DNA from: Micromonospora echinospora
GTDB taxonomy: Bacteria; Actinomycetota; Actinomycetes; Mycobacteriales; Micromonosporaceae
Reading direction: 5' to 3'
Assembly (NCBI RefSeq): GCF_900091495.1
Contig: NZ_LT607413.1
Location: 1,426,001-1,490,000 of the forward strand
DNA length: 64,000 nt
Below, piece after piece: positions 25,468 to 35,800 of the stretch. Below the pieces are notes generated by a model. That model saw only the letters and a list, made by a program, of their open reading frames with translations, made no database searches and was not told the DNA's origin. The first letter of the stretch is position 1; each line of letters starts with the position of its first letter. The translations under genes were made by a program, and so were the position numbers.

Positions 25468-26289
25468 TCACTGGACGGCCCGCCGGGTGAAGGACCGGAC
25501 GCTGAGCCAGGTCAGGGCGACCGCCATGCCGGTCAGCACCAGCACGCAGACCCAGGCCGGCATGTGCGGTACGTCGGGCAGCATCGCGCCCCGCACACCC
25601 TCCGAGACGTACGTCATCGGGTTGGCGGCGGTGACCACCTGGAACCAGCGCATCGACTCCAGGCGGGGCCACGGGTAGTGGATGCAGCCGGTCCAGATGA
25701 TCGGCGTGACGATGACCGAGAAGGTGACGTTGATCCGCTGGATCGGGAGGATGGTGGAGAGGGTCATCCCGATGCCGCCGCCGACCCACGCACCGAGCAG
25801 GGCCACCAGCAGGGCGGTCGGCAGGCCCTCCAGCCGCCACGGCGCGGAGCCGACCACCAGGGCCCCGAGCGGGTACATCAGGACCGCCGCGAGCAGGCCC
25901 CGGATGGTGGCGACCACCAGCTTGCCCACCGCGACCAGGCTGGTCGGAAGCGGCGCGAGCAGCCGGTCCTCGATCTCCATGGTGAAGCCGAACTCCTTCA
26001 CCAGCGGCAGGGCGGTGCTCTGCAGCGCGGTGGTGAGGGCGGCCAGCGCGATCACGCCGGGTAGGAAGAGGTTGGCGAACGACCGCTCGACGATGCCCTG
26101 GCCGCCGAGGATGTGGCTGAACACGAAGAGCATGAACAGCGGGGTCATGCCGACCTGGATCAGGATCACCCACAGCTCCTTGCCGGTGACCAGTAGGTCG
26201 CGGCGGAGCAGGGCGAGGAAGACCCGGCCGGCGGGTGGGCGGTTCCGGACCTCGCGGCGTACCGGGGTGGGGGTGTCGAGGGCGGTCAC
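25468..26289 (-). CDS. ABC-2 type transporter permease (DrrB-like)
   Basis: 273 aa with six membrane helices. It has the ABC-2 pattern 'RDLLVTGKELWVILIQVGMTPLFMLFVFSHILG' at the start and 'ANPMTYVSEGVRGAML' near the end. Paired with the ATPase just upstream, whose stop overlaps its GTG (GTGA). Such exporters carry lipids, drugs or polysaccharides. In this locus the likely cargo is the lipid or polyketide product. Confidence 0.9.
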   Translation of the reverse strand: MTALDTPTPVRREVRNRPPAGRVFLALLRRDLLVTGKELWVILIQVGMTPLFMLFVFSHILGGQGIVERSFANLFLPGVIALAALTTALQSTALPLVKEFGFTMEIEDRLLAPLPTSLVAVGKLVVATIRGLLAAVLMYPLGALVVGSAPWRLEGLPTALLVALLGAWVGGGIGMTLSTILPIQRINVTFSVIVTPIIWTGCIHYPWPRLESMRWFQVVTAANPMTYVSEGVRGAMLPDVPHMPAWVCVLVLTGMAVALTWLSVRSFTRRAVQ

Positions 26290-27431
26290 CGTGGGTCCCT
26301 TCCGGTGAGTTCGATGAAGACGTCCTCCAGGCTCGGCTCGCCGATGTGGATGTCGTTGAGCGCCGCCGACCGGCCGGTGAGCAGGGACAGCGTCGGGCCG
26401 AGCAGGTTGGCGGGGTCGGTGGCGAGGTGCAGGCGCACCCGGATCCGGCCCTGGGCGCCTGCGGCAGACAGGGTAGCGGTCGGCGCGTTCCCGTTGCCCC
26501 GGGCGCGGGCGGCGAGCTTCGCCAGCGCGCCCGGTCCCAACTTGGCGAGTGCGGCCCGACCCGCAGGGCCCAGGCCGGCACCCCGACCCGCACCGGCTGC
26601 GCCAGCCGCGCCGACGGGCAACGGCCGCCGTTCGGCCTTGCGTACGCCGTCCAGCTCGCGCAGCGCGGCGACGACCTCGTCGGCGTCGTCGCGGGCGGCC
26701 GGGGTGACCGTGAGATCCAGGATGGCCTGCCCGGCCAGGCCCCGCACGAGGTTCTGCGGGGTGTCCACGGTGAGCAGCTTGCCGTGGTCCACGATGCCCA
26801 CCCGGTCGACCAGGTTGGCCGCGTCGTTCATGGCGTGGGTGGTGAGCACGATGGAGACGCCCCGCTCGCGCATCTCCCGGATCCGGCTCCAGATCAGCAG
26901 CCGGGTCTGCGGGTCCAGCGCGTTGGTCGGCTCGTCGAGGAAGAGCACCTCGGGCTCGTGCATCCAGGCCCGCGCGATCATGAGCCGCTGCGCCATCCCG
27001 CCCGAGTACGCCTCGATCCGGCGGTCCGCGCGCTCGGCCAGGCCGAAGCGTTCCAGCAGCTCCTTCGCCCGTTCCTCGGCCTCGGGCCGGGGCACCCCGT
27101 GGTAGGCGGCGTGGTACAGGAGGTTCTGCCGGGGGGTCAGCGCGCGGTCCAGGTTGTTGTGCTGGGGCACCACCGCCAGGTGGGCGCGGGCACCGACCGG
27201 GTCCCGGCTGACGTCGACGCCGCCGACCAGGGCCCGGCCACCGGTGGCCCGCAGCCGCGTGGTGAGGATGCCGATGGTGGTCGACTTTCCGGCCCCGTTC
27301 GGCCCGAACAGCCCGAAGGTCTCGCCCGGCGCGACGGTGAACGACAGTCCGTCGACGGCGTTGGTCGTGGCCCGGGGGTAGCACTTGACGAGATCGACGA
27401 CCTCGACCGCCGGACCGTCTCTGCTGGGCAT
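26286..27431 (-). CDS. ABC transporter ATP-binding protein (DrrA/NodI-like)
   Basis: 381 aa. Walker A 'GPNGAGKST' (43-51), Q-loop 'VVPQHNN', signature 'YSGGMAQRL', Walker B 'VLFLDEPT' and the H-switch 'TTHAMND' are all intact. After residue 270 there is an unusual insert of about 55 residues rich in Ala, Gly and Arg before the C-terminal DrrA-like domain. It energises the permease encoded next. A site AGGAGA precedes the ATG, 39 bases after the esterase stop. Confidence 0.92.
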   Translation of the reverse strand: MPSRDGPAVEVVDLVKCYPRATTNAVDGLSFTVAPGETFGLFGPNGAGKSTTIGILTTRLRATGGRALVGGVDVSRDPVGARAHLAVVPQHNNLDRALTPRQNLLYHAAYHGVPRPEAEERAKELLERFGLAERADRRIEAYSGGMAQRLMIARAWMHEPEVLFLDEPTNALDPQTRLLIWSRIREMRERGVSIVLTTHAMNDAANLVDRVGIVDHGKLLTVDTPQNLVRGLAGQAILDLTVTPAARDDADEVVAALRELDGVRKAERRPLPVGAAGAAGAGRGAGLGPAGRAALAKLGPGALAKLAARARGNGNAPTATLSAAGAQGRIRVRLHLATDPANLLGPTLSLLTGRSAALNDIHIGEPSLEDVFIELTGRDPR

Positions 27432-27470
27432 GCCTTCTCCTGTTCTGGGGGTGCGGGGTGCCGGTCGGCG

Positions 27471-28559
27471 TCAGGAGCCGGCCGGTCGGGGGTGCGCGTC
27501 GAAGAACTTCCAGATCTCCGCGGTCGCGTCCAACGCGGTCGAGGGGGGTTCGAGGCCGAGGAGTTGCTCGGCGCGGGGGTTCGGCTTCCCGCCCGGCCAC
27601 TGGTGACCGGCGTCGGCGATGGTGATCAGGTCGACGGCGCGGCCCTGCGCGCAGGACGACGTCGACCGGGTCACCGGCCCGTCGGCACGCTCGGTCGGCG
27701 CGGCGCAGTCGTCCACCGCGCGCCACTTCGCCATCAGCTCGGTCAGCGGCGGCCCGTCGATCTTCACCGGGTTGCGTCCGGTGCCGTCGTTGTCACGCTT
27801 GCCCGGACCACCCCGGTACGGCATGGTCTCGTCACGCAGGCCGTGGATGTGCAGCACGCTGACCGGTGCCGGCGACGCGCACTCGCCGGCCAGCGAGGTC
27901 GCCACCGCGCCGACCGCGGCGAAGAGGTCGGTGTCGCAGGCCAGCCGGTACGCCAGCAGCCCACCGTTGGAGATCCCGGTGACGTAGGTGCGGGCCGGGT
28001 CCACCGGCATCCGGTCGCGGAGGGTGCCGACCAACGCCTCGACGAAGGCGACGTCGTCGACCCCCTGCCGGACCGGTTGGCCGCAGCAGTGTTCGCTGGC
28101 CGCCCAAGCCCGCTTCACCCCGTCCGGGAAGGCCACCACGAAGCCGCCCCGGTCGGCCTCCTCGGTCCAGCCGTACGCCTCCTCGGCCTGCTCGCCGGTG
28201 CCGGCCGCGCCGTGCAGCATGACCACCAGCGGCACCGGACCGGTCAGCTCCAGCGAGGCCGGCCGGTACAGCCGGTAGGTGCGTTCCCGACCGTCGACGG
28301 TGAGGGTGTGCGCGCTCGACCCGGTCGGCACGTCGGAGCCGGACCCGGGCGCGGTGGAGGTGTTCGGTGCCGGCGCCCGGTCGCCGTCGCGTCGGTCGTC
28401 ACGCCGGTCGGCGGTGCACCCGACGGCACCGGTCAGTCCGACCAGGGCGGCGAGGAACCCGGCGAGCAGGGACGGGGAGCGGAGCCGGCGGGTGCCACCC
28501 GGGGCACCCGCAGGACGGGAGGTCGTGGCCTCCCGGCGACGGGCAGTCAAAGGCATCAT
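27471..28559 (-). CDS. Secreted LpqC-type esterase / PHB depolymerase-like hydrolase
   Basis: 362 aa. A Tat-like or lipoprotein start: basic residues, helix 'SLLAGFLAALVGLTGAVGC' with a loosely lipobox-like AVGC, and a charged linker. The catalytic domain shows 'LVVMLHGAAGTGEQAEE', nucleophile 'GISNGG' and 'DAGHQWPGG' with the catalytic His. It matches the LpqC/Feruloyl-esterase family. An outside-acting hydrolase next to the exporter might process the exported product. Two adjacent ATGs (28559 and 28556) exist; the first is used. Confidence 0.85.
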   Translation of the reverse strand: MMPLTARRREATTSRPAGAPGGTRRLRSPSLLAGFLAALVGLTGAVGCTADRRDDRRDGDRAPAPNTSTAPGSGSDVPTGSSAHTLTVDGRERTYRLYRPASLELTGPVPLVVMLHGAAGTGEQAEEAYGWTEEADRGGFVVAFPDGVKRAWAASEHCCGQPVRQGVDDVAFVEALVGTLRDRMPVDPARTYVTGISNGGLLAYRLACDTDLFAAVGAVATSLAGECASPAPVSVLHIHGLRDETMPYRGGPGKRDNDGTGRNPVKIDGPPLTELMAKWRAVDDCAAPTERADGPVTRSTSSCAQGRAVDLITIADAGHQWPGGKPNPRAEQLLGLEPPSTALDATAEIWKFFDAHPRPAGS

Positions 28560-28698
28560 ATGCCCACTTTCACTGACAAATGTTCGAGGAGTGTCAGGAC
28601 TTGCCACGCACCGTGCAAGGACTCCGGGCGGGGTCGGGCCCCGGCGGTGGGGTCTGCGAGCGCAGCACCGCCGGGACCCGGTGAGGCGTGACGGGGCG

Positions 28699-30516
28699 TC
28701 AACGGCCCCGGGTGTCGTACCGGATGAGTTCCCAGCCACCCTCGGGCACGTCGTCGGTCGGGTCGGCCCGCAGGTTCATCGGGTTCGCCATGCCCAGGTA
28801 GAGCGTGGCGCCGTCGGTGACCATGTTGCGGATGCCGTAGTTGAGGTAGTTGCCGACACCGGAGTCGCTGACCACCTTCGCGGGCTCGCTGGCGGACTCG
28901 AAGACCAGCAGGTCGCCGCCGTAGACCGGCTCCGGCAGGGCCGGGTCGTCGTCGGCCGCCGCCGCCAGCGACGGAGCGCTGAGCGCCTCGGCGGCCGCCT
29001 CGACCGACAGGCCGGACATCGCGGCGGCCTCCTGGCTGAGTTCCTTGGCCAGGTAGCTCCAGTCCATCGTGCCGACGTAGAGCCGGCCGCCGGCCACCGC
29101 CATCTTCCAGGTGTAGTTCAGGTACGGGTTGCCGAAGCCGGACGAGCCGTACAGCGGGGTCTGTCCGGTGGAGACCTTCGCCCAGGCGCCCGCGCCGCCG
29201 TTCGCCGCCGGGTCGTACGCGGGCAGCTCGGCCGCGCCGTAGAGCAGCTCGACCTTCTCCGCCCGCTCACCCAGCCGCTTGCCCCGGTAGATGCTGATCG
29301 CCCGCTGGGTGTTCTGGATCGTCGCCTGCCTCGCCTCGTCGGTGGCCGGCGGGTAGGCCAGCAGGTGCTGCCTCGTGGCCTTCAGCGGCACGTGCATGGT
29401 GCCCCAGTAGAGGTACCCACGGTAGGAGACGAGACCGCCCAGACCGTAGCCGGCGGCCACCACGGGATCCGGCTCGTACGCGGAGACGTCCCAGACCTGC
29501 TGCCAGCTGTCCGCGTCCTCGGGGGTGAGGCCGGGCGCGCCCTTGGCGAGCACCGGGCTCGTCCAGACCGCGGCGAGCTTGCTCGGCGGGGCGGGCTCGT
29601 CGGCGGCGCTGCTCAACTCGCCGTCCGAGCCGGGCCAGGTGCTGACGGCGATCCGCCCGTCGTGGACGGTGATGTCGGCGGCCTGCGCCGGCAGGTTGCC
29701 GACGATCTGGAAGTTGAACGGGTCGGTCTTGCTGCCGACCCACCGCAGCACGTGACCGCGCAGCGAACCGTTCGCGCCGACGCCGACGCCCGCGTACAGG
29801 GCGTCTCCGGCGACCGTGAAGTGCCGGATGTTGCCGAACTCGGGGAAGTTCCGCGAGCCCAGGAAGGTGCCGGTGTCGGTGTCGAAGGCGAACAGGTTGA
29901 TGCTCTTGCCGATGGCCGGGCCACCGAGCAGGGCCACCCCGCCGAAGCTGCCGGCCGCCCGGATGCCGGTCGTGCTCCGCAGCCGGTCCGAGTGTTCCTT
30001 GGCCGCACCGGTCACCAGGGCGGTCTTCTCGGTGAGCTGCTTGGCCTTGGTGTCGTAGCTGTAGAACCGGGGCATCCGGTGGTCACCCAGGTATCCCGGC
30101 AGCTGCGGGTTGGTCTTGACGACCTGGCTCTCCTGGTACTCGCAGACCCAGTCGTCGTTGAGGACCGGTTCGTTGCTGCCCAACTGCCGTCCGCTGGTGA
30201 GGCAGTTGACGTTGGCGCCGGTGCCGAACCAGAGGTTCTCGCCGGCCCGGGTCATCCCCCACAGGTACCCCTGGTTCACCTTGGCCTGCCCCGAGGCGCA
30301 CGGCGGGCCCGCCGGGTACGGGAGGCCGACGCCCGCGAAGCACTCGTCCGGCTCGGCCTTCGCGATCACCTGCGGGTTCGGCTTCGGCTGGTGGTGCCGG
30401 TCGTCCTCGGCGGTCGGTGCGCCGAGCGCGGTTGCCGGGGCTGTCAGCGCGGCCCCGAGGCCCAGTACGGCGACGGCCGCCCAGAGCCGCCGAGAGTGGA
30501 TCCGGATGGGTTTCAC
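28699..30516 (-). CDS. Large secreted protein, propeller-like, unknown function
   Basis: 605 aa. A clear signal peptide ('RRLWAAVAVLGLGAALTAPATALGAPTA', Arg-Arg before the helix) leads to a mature part rich in repeats such as 'GTGANVNCL', 'GNIRHFTVAGDALYAGVG' and 'LYVGTMDW', where hydrophobic strands alternate with G/D turns, as in beta-propellers. Four Cys are in the N-terminal 110 residues. No catalytic motif is recognised. It lies between sulfotransferase and esterase in the same direction. I do not recognise the family. Confidence 0.75.
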   Translation of the reverse strand: MKPIRIHSRRLWAAVAVLGLGAALTAPATALGAPTAEDDRHHQPKPNPQVIAKAEPDECFAGVGLPYPAGPPCASGQAKVNQGYLWGMTRAGENLWFGTGANVNCLTSGRQLGSNEPVLNDDWVCEYQESQVVKTNPQLPGYLGDHRMPRFYSYDTKAKQLTEKTALVTGAAKEHSDRLRSTTGIRAAGSFGGVALLGGPAIGKSINLFAFDTDTGTFLGSRNFPEFGNIRHFTVAGDALYAGVGVGANGSLRGHVLRWVGSKTDPFNFQIVGNLPAQAADITVHDGRIAVSTWPGSDGELSSAADEPAPPSKLAAVWTSPVLAKGAPGLTPEDADSWQQVWDVSAYEPDPVVAAGYGLGGLVSYRGYLYWGTMHVPLKATRQHLLAYPPATDEARQATIQNTQRAISIYRGKRLGERAEKVELLYGAAELPAYDPAANGGAGAWAKVSTGQTPLYGSSGFGNPYLNYTWKMAVAGGRLYVGTMDWSYLAKELSQEAAAMSGLSVEAAAEALSAPSLAAAADDDPALPEPVYGGDLLVFESASEPAKVVSDSGVGNYLNYGIRNMVTDGATLYLGMANPMNLRADPTDDVPEGGWELIRYDTRGR

Positions 30517-30598
30517 ACTGTCTCGCTTTCGTGCCGGTTATCGAAAGACGGTTCCGGCCGGGACGGCAGAACCGTGGCTGGGGTTCGACGACGTCCGG

Positions 30599-31558
30599 TC
30601 AGCCGACCGGCTGACGGGCCCGGGACGGGTCGACGACCCGGTCGGCAACCTGCTCCGCCCACGTCTCCGGGTTGTCGAAGTCGAGGAAGCGGCCGAGCCG
30701 GCCCAGTTCGGCGACCGGGTCGGCGACCAGTTCCTCGTACCGCATCGTCAACAGGTGGGCCGGCTTCTCGTCGGCCAGCGCCTGCTCGGCCTGGGCCGCC
30801 ATGAACGCGCAGAGGCCGAGGTAGCGGCGCAGGTCCTGGCCGCGCTCGCGGAGCGCGTCGGCGGTCAGCCGGTGCGGCAGGAACTGCTCCATGTCCGCCG
30901 GCACCTCCTGGCCGGGCTGCACCCGGAACGGGTCCAGCCCGCAGCGGCCGAGGAACTCCACCCGGAGCTGGATGAGCTGGAACGACGAGTGCCGGCTCAT
31001 CGACTTCGCGGTCGGTTCCCAGTCCCGGGTCAGGTAGACGATCTTCGCCTCGGGGAAGCCCCGGAGCAGGTACGGCGCCACGTGGCTGGAGCCGCCGGAG
31101 CGTTCCACCCAGCGCTTCTTTCCGGTCAGCACGGCCAGCAGGTCCAGGAAGTCCTGGTGGTGCCGGGCCACGCTCTGCTCGGGGAAGTCGGGCACCCGCC
31201 GGCCCAGCTCGTCGAAGAGGGCGTCCGGGTCGTCGGAGACCTTCGACAGGGTGATCGCCAGGATCCGGGGCAGCTCGGTCATCCGGTCGCCCCACCGGCC
31301 GGTGGACGGGTAGTGCAGCTCCTTCGGGGGCAGCCCGATCCGGAACAGCGTGGACAGCTCCGCCTTGGGGCTGGACAGCACGTCCCAGTACTCCGCCCCG
31401 GTGATCACCTCGGCGCTGCGCGCCCAGGGCGCCACCGACATGAAGAACTCCTGGGCGGAGAGCGTGTCCGGCTCCTCCGCGATCAGGTCGGAGAGGAGCG
31501 TCGACCCACACCGTCCACTGCTGATGATGATCGACCGACCGGTGATCGGGGTGTCCAT
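30599..31558 (-). CDS. PAPS-dependent sulfotransferase
   Basis: 319 aa. The 5'-phosphosulfate loop is 'ISSGRCGSTLLSDLI' (about residues 12-26) and the 3'-phosphate block is 'AKIVYLTRDWEPTAKSMSRHSS', with the conserved Arg and Ser. These match Sulfotransfer_1/3 enzymes that move sulfate from PAPS to an OH or amine of a small molecule or lipid. A strong AGGAGGA precedes the ATG at 31558. An alternative ATG at 31588 overlaps the hydrolase stop (ATGA). The local cysDN and cysQ genes fit as PAPS supply and PAP removal. Confidence 0.9.
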   Translation of the reverse strand: MDTPITGRSIIISSGRCGSTLLSDLIAEEPDTLSAQEFFMSVAPWARSAEVITGAEYWDVLSSPKAELSTLFRIGLPPKELHYPSTGRWGDRMTELPRILAITLSKVSDDPDALFDELGRRVPDFPEQSVARHHQDFLDLLAVLTGKKRWVERSGGSSHVAPYLLRGFPEAKIVYLTRDWEPTAKSMSRHSSFQLIQLRVEFLGRCGLDPFRVQPGQEVPADMEQFLPHRLTADALRERGQDLRRYLGLCAFMAAQAEQALADEKPAHLLTMRYEELVADPVAELGRLGRFLDFDNPETWAEQVADRVVDPSRARQPVG

Positions 31559-31584
31559 CGGGAGTCCTCCTGCGCGTTGCGTGG

Positions 31585-32469
31585 TCATGAGGTGGTGGTG
31601 TGGTCGACGGTGAGCCCACCGGCGACGGTGACCCCGCGCTCGGCGGGCGTCCCTGCCCCGACCGGCAGCGCGCACTCGGCGGCCAACCAGTCGAAGACGT
31701 GCCGGCGTACCTGCTCGGGCTGGTCGATCAGGACGGTGTGCTTCTCGTCAGGTAGAACGACCGAGCGGGTCTGCGGAAGCAGCCGCCGGACGTTCGGGGC
31801 CAGTTCGTGCACCGCCGACCGGCCGCCGTAGAGGCAGAGCACCGGGCAGCCGACGGCCGCCAGCCGGTCGGCCGGCGGCAGCGCGCTGGTCGGCAGTTCC
31901 TCGGCGAGCGTGGTGGTGGTCAGCATCTGCCGGGTCTCGTCGGCCCGGCGGGCGGCGAGCCGCCCCCGCCGGACCCCGATCTCGGCCACCGTGCCCTCCC
32001 GGGGCAGGCGGTCGGCGACCCGGGCGAGGCGGACCTTCACCCGGGCCATCCACTCCGGGATGGGCGGAGCGGACTCGACCGCCACGATGCCGGCGACCCG
32101 GTCCGGGTGCCGCGCCGCGTACCCGAAGGCGATCGTGCCGCCGAAGGAGTTGCCGCAGAGCAGCAGCGGACCGGTCACGTCCAGCTCGGTGAGCAGTCCC
32201 GCCAGGTCGTCGACGAAGTCGGCGAGGGCGTACCCGGTGGCGGGCCGGTCGCTGCGCCCGTGCCCGCGCAGGTCGTACAGGACCACCGGGAACCCGGCGG
32301 TGGCCAGCGGCTCGGCGAGGGTGAAGTACCAGCTCGCCATCGTGTCCGAGGCCATGCCGTGGATCAGCACGGCGGTCGGCATCGACGCGGACCGGTCCGC
32401 CGGTGGCGGGTGGGGCGGGTCCAGGCGCTGCGCGTGCAGCGTGATCCCGTTCGCCCGAACCATGGTCAC
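31585..32469 (-). CDS. Alpha/beta hydrolase (possible chain release enzyme)
   Basis: 294 aa from the GTG that overlaps the ACP stop (GTGA); an ATG six bases in is possible. Motifs are 'LIHGMASDT', 'YDLRGHGRSDRP', nucleophile 'GNSFGG' (Ser about 108) and late His 'EKHTVLID'. Neighbours are ACP and sulfotransferase in one run, so a thioesterase-like role in release or transfer of the chain is plausible. It may instead hydrolyse a small ester. Confidence 0.85.
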   Translation of the reverse strand: MTMVRANGITLHAQRLDPPHPPPADRSASMPTAVLIHGMASDTMASWYFTLAEPLATAGFPVVLYDLRGHGRSDRPATGYALADFVDDLAGLLTELDVTGPLLLCGNSFGGTIAFGYAARHPDRVAGIVAVESAPPIPEWMARVKVRLARVADRLPREGTVAEIGVRRGRLAARRADETRQMLTTTTLAEELPTSALPPADRLAAVGCPVLCLYGGRSAVHELAPNVRRLLPQTRSVVLPDEKHTVLIDQPEQVRRHVFDWLAAECALPVGAGTPAERGVTVAGGLTVDHTTTS

Positions 32470-32780
32470 CGGGCGGCCACCTCGACCGTGCCGCCGGCCT
32501 TCGCGTCGAGCGCGTCGGCGATGTGCGTGACCAGGTGCCCGACGGTCAGGTCGGCGACGTTCTCCAGGTCCAGCTTGGCGACGAAGTGCGCGAAGTTGAC
32601 CGTGTCCCCGTACCGGGTCTGGAGCCGGCCGGCGAGCGAGACCACGTCGATGCTCTCCATGCCGAGCTCGTCCCGGAAGGTGGTGTCCATGGTGATCTCC
32701 TGGTCGGCCACGAAGTCACCGAGCACGGCGTGGATCATCTGGGTGATGTCGGCGAGGACCTTGGCCTGCGTCGCGGACAT
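32466..32780 (-). CDS. Stand-alone acyl carrier protein
   Basis: 104 aa. The phosphopantetheine site is 'ELGMESIDVVSL' with Ser43. Flanking helices are usual ('ITQMIHAVLGDFV', 'LTVGHLVTHIAD'). It lies 39 bases after the second synthase and its stop overlaps the hydrolase start, so it belongs to the same product line, for instance for a starter or extra acyl unit. The GAGC-type ribosome site at 'GGAGC' is present. Confidence 0.9.
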   Translation of the reverse strand: MSATQAKVLADITQMIHAVLGDFVADQEITMDTTFRDELGMESIDVVSLAGRLQTRYGDTVNFAHFVAKLDLENVADLTVGHLVTHIADALDAKAGGTVEVAAR

Positions 32781-32819
32781 GGGGTTGCTCCTTTGCGTTT
32801 CGACTGATCGGTGCGGGGG

Positions 32820-35800
32820 TCAGGAACGGGTTCCGCCGGGGGCGGTGGCGGGCTCCGGACCCCAGGTCCAGGCCACGACGTAGCGGCGGGGCGGCAGGTC
32901 GTCGGGGTTGGCGACCTCCCGGTGGCCGACCCGGTAGGTGCGACCGGCCGTCTCGACGGTCAGCGCCTCGTCGGTGGCCGCCCGGACGACGATCGGGTGC
33001 GGGCCGCCGGCCGGGCCGACGCCCTCCGCCTTGCCGACCGTCTCCCGGGCCGCCCGGAAGCGGGTCGCCCAGAGCTGCCGTCGGGCGGCGTCCGCGCCGG
33101 CCAGCGACGCCAGCAACGCGGTCTCCGCCGGGTCGAGCGCGCAGCCCGCCGGCAGGTCGGCGATCTCGGCGACGTCGATGCCGACGCCCGGCCCGCCGAC
33201 CGGCTCCCCGGGGGTACGCGGCTTCGCGATGGCCACGCCGATCTCCTGGCAGTGCGCCAGCGACACGTCGCAGTCGCGCCAGTCCCGGCCTTCCCGGGCC
33301 TGGACGAACGGGCGGCCCGACGGGTCGTTGCCGACGGTCAGCTCGATCGGGTAGATGTCGGTGTGGCCGTCCTCCCAGAGGCGGCCCCGGACGGCGTCCT
33401 TGGCCGCGATCCGGCCGAGCATCCACTGCTTGCGGGTCTTCGCCGGGTGCCGTTCGTACTCGGCGTTGGCGGCGCCGCCGAGGATGCCCCGCGCGGCCAT
33501 GCCCCGGGTGACCAGGTCGGTCCAGCAGTCGAAGGCCATCGTCCAGCCCTCCGGCTGGAACTGCGACATCGGGTACCGCTCCGGGAAGCGCTCCGCGACC
33601 CGGGCCTGCGGGTGGCTGTCGAAACGCCGGTCCACCGCGCCGTTGATCTGCGCCCAGACCCGCCCCTGGTAGCTGAGCTGGGTGTCCGCGACGAGTTGCC
33701 CGTCGTCGATGGAACGGACCCGGGCGACGCACTCGAACGCCCGCCCGGCCGGCGGGGGCGGCCCGAAGAACTGGACGTTCCGGAGGCCGACCGGCAGCGC
33801 CACGGTCCGGATCGGCTGCGTGGTGATCAGCCAGTTGCCGATGACCTGGAGCGCGTTGTCCAGCAGCGCGCCGGGCGGCACCGGGGCGGTCACGACGCCC
33901 CGCACGTGCATGTCGCCGATGGCGTGGATCGCGGTGACCCCCTGGAACCGGGGGCCGTGGAACATCAGCCGCTCGGCGTACATCTCGTCCGCGGGGAGCG
34001 TGGTCGGGCGCTCGGTGGCCGGGTCGTGCGTCCAGGGCTGCTCGGTCGGTTCCGGGTACGCGGCGCCCATCTCGACGGTGGCCCGGGCGTACGAGCCGAT
34101 CGAGCAGGTGTACCGGTTCCCCCCGGCCTCCCGCACGGTGATCTCGACGTCCTGGGCCGGTTCGGCGATCAGCCAACGGTTGAACTTGGCGTCGTGCACC
34201 TCGATCACCCGCTGGCCGGGGAGCAGCTGTTCGGCGGCGTCCATCATGTGCTGGACCAGGGCGGTCGCCGGCACCACCGGCCAGCGGTCCTCGATGTTCG
34301 GCCAGTCGTCCGGCTGCACGAAGAAGCAGTGGTCCCGCAGGTACGGCATGGTCTCGATGGACACCCGCAGGGTGACCCGACCGACCTCCCGGCTGGCGGC
34401 CGGGGCGGGGCGGGCAACCGGCGGGGTCGCCGGTCGCTGCGGCGCGACGGCCGGCGCGACGGGACGGGCGACCGCCGGGACGCCGGCCCGGGGCGGCGCC
34501 GGTGGCGCGGCGGACGGCGCGGTGCCCGGTCGGGGCGCGGCGGCCGGCGCGGCACCGGTGCGGGCGGCGGCCGGCGGCACGACGGGAGACCGGGGAGCGG
34601 CGGCCGGCGGGGTCGCCGGTGCGGCCGGACGCTGCTGGACGGGTGGGGCCGTGCCGCCCGCCCGGGCCAGCACGCTCGCCGTGCCCTGGGCGGTGTCCCG
34701 GAGCAGGGCGGCGAGTTCGGCGGCGGCCCGGGAGTGGCCGGCGAGCTGACTGAGCGCCGCCAGGGCCCCGGCGGTCTCACCGGTCGCTGCCGGTGCGGCG
34801 GGCTGGGCGGGCTCGGTCGGCGTCGCCGCGACCGCAGATCCGTTCCCCGGGGTGGGGAGACCGAGCATGCCGGCCGCGTCCTCGCCGAGCCGGACCAACG
34901 GTCCACCCAGGTCGAGCTTGATGGTCGGACCACGCTTGCCGGTGCCCACGGTGCTCTTCGCCACCGGGGCGCGACCGCCCGGGGTGGACAGGACGCGCAG
35001 GTCCGGCGACCCGCCCTCCACCCAGAGCGCGGTCGCCACCCGGCGGAGCTGGTTGAGCCCGCCCCGGTGCGAGACGTTCACCGGGATCGCCAGGTGGTCC
35101 TTGCCGCGCAGGTTGTCGTCGATGAGCGAGGCGAGCTGGCCGGCGCCGACCTGGAGGAAGACCCGGAAGCCGGCGTCGTACATGTTGGCGACGGTCTGCC
35201 GGAACCAGACCGGCTCCATCATGTGCCGGATGAACAGGTGCCGGACCTCGTCGAGATCGTCGGGGCACGGCGCGGCCAGGGTGCCCGACCAGATCGGGAG
35301 CTGGCTCGGCTGCACCCGCAGCCGGCCGAGCGCGTCGCCGATCGAGCGGAGCCCGTCGCCGAAGATCGGGGTGTGGAACGCCGACTTGAAGGGCAGCTTC
35401 TGGCAGAAGACGTTCCGCCCGCGCAGCACCTCCACCAGCCGGTCGACCTCGGCCTCCGGCCCGTTGACCACGCACTGCTGTGGGGCGTTGTCGTGCGAGA
35501 GCACCACCCCGGGGAAGTCCGGCAGCAGGGGCGTGACCTGGTCCGCCGCCGTGGCGGCGGCGGCGAAGACGTACCCGGAGATCTCCACCGACTCGGCGCT
35601 GAACATGGCGAGGAACTCGTCCATGCTGGCCCCGTCGGCCTGGCCGCTGACCGCGGCGGCGGTCCACTCGCCGATGCTGTGCCCGGCGACCGCGTCCGGC
35701 GTCACGTTCATCCGGCGCAGCGCCTCGTGCAGCATCTTGCCCACCTCGATCAGGCCGGCGCCGTGCTGCCCGAGGTCCTCCATCGACCAGGGGCGGTTCG

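Noticed and set aside
24563..26593. 676-codon frame joined to CysQ
   Set aside because: The first 388 codons are the antisense-shifted image of the ABC permease; the true start is the ATG at 25429 with AGGAGGAG.
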